Shown here: positions 62,064 through 64,000 of the stretch, piece after piece
Position numbering within the stretch: the first letter of the stretch is position 1
How the letters are laid out: every line of letters begins with the position of its first letter
Assembly (NCBI RefSeq): GCF_000005505.3
Contig: NC_016132.3
Location: forward strand, 1-64,000
Direction of reading: 5' to 3'
Source: Brachypodium distachyon
Lineage: Eukaryota > Streptophyta > Magnoliopsida > Poales > Poaceae
DNA length: 64,000 nucleotides
Position numbers and translations under genes: made by a program
The notes under the pieces: model-generated
Told to the model about the DNA's origin: nothing
Seen by the model: only the letters and a program-made list of their open reading frames with translations
The model's database searches: none

Positions 62064-63519
62064 CCTACAGCTTAATCCATCGATTCTACGTTTCCCGTTG
62101 TTGGCGAGGTCTCTCTCTTGATTTCATTGCACAAGCGCTCGCTCGCTACTGCTTCCTTGATCCCGTCCCGTAGATGACTAGTGACATGCGTGGTCCGTCC
62201 AATTCCAACTCCATATATCTTGTGTTGTTCCTCTTGTTTCTTGCAAGGATTGCTTTAGATGATAACGCAGTACCGATCAATTCGTGGATGTTTGCTGTTA
62301 ATTGCCTGGAGTTAATACATGTATGAACGATGTGATCATGCAGCATTCGATCCGATTTAATTTGTGCTTGCGTAATGCTTCCGTTTATTGCTGATTCGTG
62401 TCTTGTTCTAACTGTCAACAAGTTATTAATTTCGTCAATGCTGCTGTGTTTTGGAGAGGATCAGTTCTTACTGCGGACAGTGCAGTATTCACTCCCTGCA
62501 AAGGCGGCAGATTAGTGTTCGCCCATTTCTGCCATGTTTTGGGGCCTTCCGTTCTATTATCTATAATTTGTAGCAACGTACGTGTTAATCCGACTGTCTT
62601 AGCTGCTACAGCTCCCTATTGTTCAGTTCGAGATTGATCTGTATTTGTTTTGTTCGTCTTGTTTCTTGCAAGGATTGCTTCGGATGCTAATGCACTGTTC
62701 TAGTACCGATCATATCAATTCGTGGAACTAGTACATGTATGAACGATGTGATGCAACCCATTAAGATGCATGTTAGCAGTGTGGTTGATCCTTGGTTAAT
62801 TGAAGTCGATGACTAGTTTTTTTTTTTGCCGAACCTCGACAAGAGGGCAGGGGTTTCCTGCAGTGCACTAAAGAAGAATAGAATGGCTCCGTTTATAAGA
62901 ACAAGAATTGAAGTCGGAAAACATCTCTAATGGTTCGCTGCCTTATTTTGGTGTTCAAAAATATTATACTAGGAATTTATCCAAGTGTAAGGTTTGACTT
63001 TGATCATATATAATCGGGGTTATTTTAAGTAAAACTCGTGACGTGAAGAATTTCAATTTGGATGACGCATCCCTTTTCCTCACTTGTTATATTGGTCTTG
63101 GAGTAAATCCTAATCGAATCTCCAAGTTAATCAGCGGCCAGAAGCCTCCAGGCAACGGCCAACTCAATTGATAACGGCATGCTGTATCAGAGCCGTACGT
63201 TCGCGATCCAGCTCGCCATCCAACGTATATACTCCTACTGTATTTCGTCGTTACGGTCAAGTTACCTTTTCTTCTCTTTTCACCGTCAAGGACCGAATCC
63301 TGCTCGTACATGGGCACCTGGCTCTGGTTCCGACTCCGCCCGGTTAATCTAATTAATCCGCGTCCCGTCTCTCCGGCCCGTATATATATCTACCAACATA
63401 GTATCCCGCTCGCCAACAACGTACTGTGCCAAATAAAGCCCATATATCTACCAACAACATAGTATCCCGCTCGCTCGCCAACAACGTAAACCCAATCCTT
63501 TTTAGAGTTTCTAGTTTCC
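62064..63519. other. Intergenic sequence
   Basis: A phrase TTGTTTCTTGCAAGGATTGCTT, first seen near 62236, recurs near 62658, each followed by similar text (GATCAATTCGTGGA, CATGTATGAACGATGTGAT). This marks an imperfect direct repeat of about 0.42 kb spacing. At 63395-63485 the phrase ACCAACA..ATAGTATCCCGCTCG is also doubled. No gene was recognised. Confidence 0.55.
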
Positions 63520-63870
63520 ATGAAACACGTACAAGGAGTCGATGACGTGCTCAAGACGGTGGACGACGACGGCGGCGGAGTCTGTCCCGTATGCTACGAG
63601 GCCGCCGCGACGTCCGCTTGGAAGGAGACTCCGTGCGGACACTGCGTGGACAAGTGGCTCATCGAGGCAAACCAGACTTGGCCCATATGCCGGCGCCGCC
63701 TGATTATTATGCCGCCGCCTGTCATCGGTACTGAAACAGAATATGTTCCCATTAGCAATCCTTTTGGGACGATCATGGACAGGGTTTTACCGGATCAGAA
63801 TACCTACATTCATATGGAGACTCTAGATCTATGGGTAGCCATCAGATACTCCCTCCGTCAAAATATATAA
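63520..63870 (+). CDS. Small RING-like protein with incomplete zinc ligands
   Basis: A frame of 116 residues: MKHVQGVDDVLKTV, then CPVCYEAAATSAWKETPCGH directly joined to CVDKWLIEANQTWPICRRRL. Relatives of this RING-H2 group have about five more residues including a second His and a Cys between CGH and the KWL part, and CPxC where this one has WPIC. At least two ligands are therefore missing, and it may not bind zinc normally or act as a ligase. The remainder (MPPPVIGTETEYVPIS onward) is unrecognised. Possibly a young pseudogene. A similar N-terminus occurs in the fragment at 52957. Confidence 0.45.
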   Translation: MKHVQGVDDVLKTVDDDGGGVCPVCYEAAATSAWKETPCGHCVDKWLIEANQTWPICRRRLIIMPPPVIGTETEYVPISNPFGTIMDRVLPDQNTYIHMETLDLWVAIRYSLRQNI

Positions 63871-64000
63871 GGTCAATATATACCCATTTTCTAGGTCGAA
63901 TTTAATTTGACCCACTACAGGGAAATAATATTTATATTTGACATATGTATATAAAACTTACGCTATTAAAGTTTGGCATTAAATTCCTTGTGAAGCTCGT
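63849..64000. mobile_element. Possible MITE start, cut by window end
   Basis: ACTCCCTCCGTCAAAATATATAAG, a typical left end of a small DNA transposon, overlaps the end of the RING-like frame. The right end is outside the window, so this is tentative. If real, the last residues (SLRQNI) are encoded by the element. Confidence 0.4.

Overview
The window is nuclear DNA of a grass (Poaceae). Temperate Pooideae (Triticeae, Brachypodium, oat group) fit best, although no single marker proves it. The evidence is compact plant genes with GT-AG introns, GC-rich first exons, several short Stowaway-type MITEs with CTCCCTCCG ends, and proteins that read as close relatives of rice and maize WRKY53, CNR8 and IMPA-9. 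It is not bacterial: I see no operons, CRISPR arrays or origins. Splice sites were assigned by eye from GT/AG signals, reading-frame phase and protein continuity.

Region 1 (1-6.1 kb) is accessory and decayed. An inverted repeat (arms 1-1197 and 2721-3922) carries two copies each of a TPD1-like secreted-protein gene and a DUF674 gene, all apparently broken. A MINDY-type deubiquitinase remnant and a repetitive acidic ORF follow. Region 2 (6.6-18 kb) holds a RING-H2 gene that has lost zinc ligands, an intact DOG1-domain gene, a MITE and minisatellite field, and an intact fasciclin-like arabinogalactan protein.

Region 3 (19-42 kb) is the gene-rich core: NFXL2 (13 exons), tRNA-Ile(AAU), a phloem protein 2 lectin, a serine carboxypeptidase sharing a 0.2 kb divergent promoter with a THA8-like plastid gene, then WRKY53 and a GT43 glycosyltransferase. 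Its main feature is a 7.38 kb direct tandem duplication (23456-30837 and 30841-38222) with no difference seen. It runs from inside NFXL2 exon 11 to inside the last WRKY53 exon. The outer copies of NFXL2 and WRKY53 stay whole, while the tRNA, PP2, carboxypeptidase and THA8-like genes are doubled. A chimeric scar with a 3-bp filler lies at the junction.

Region 4 (42-53 kb) is conserved housekeeping: TIM14 (PAM18), CNR8 (PLAC8 family, one GC-AG intron) and importin alpha-9 (11 exons). Region 5 (53-64 kb) is accessory again: truncated RING and SINA-type E3 genes, a stray GT43 exon, C-rich repeats, MITEs, three Ala-rich orphan genes (one with an in-frame stop) and a degenerate RING gene.

I did not find a convincing new molecular system. 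The two duplication structures and the orphan gene group near 57-62 kb are the most worthwhile leads.
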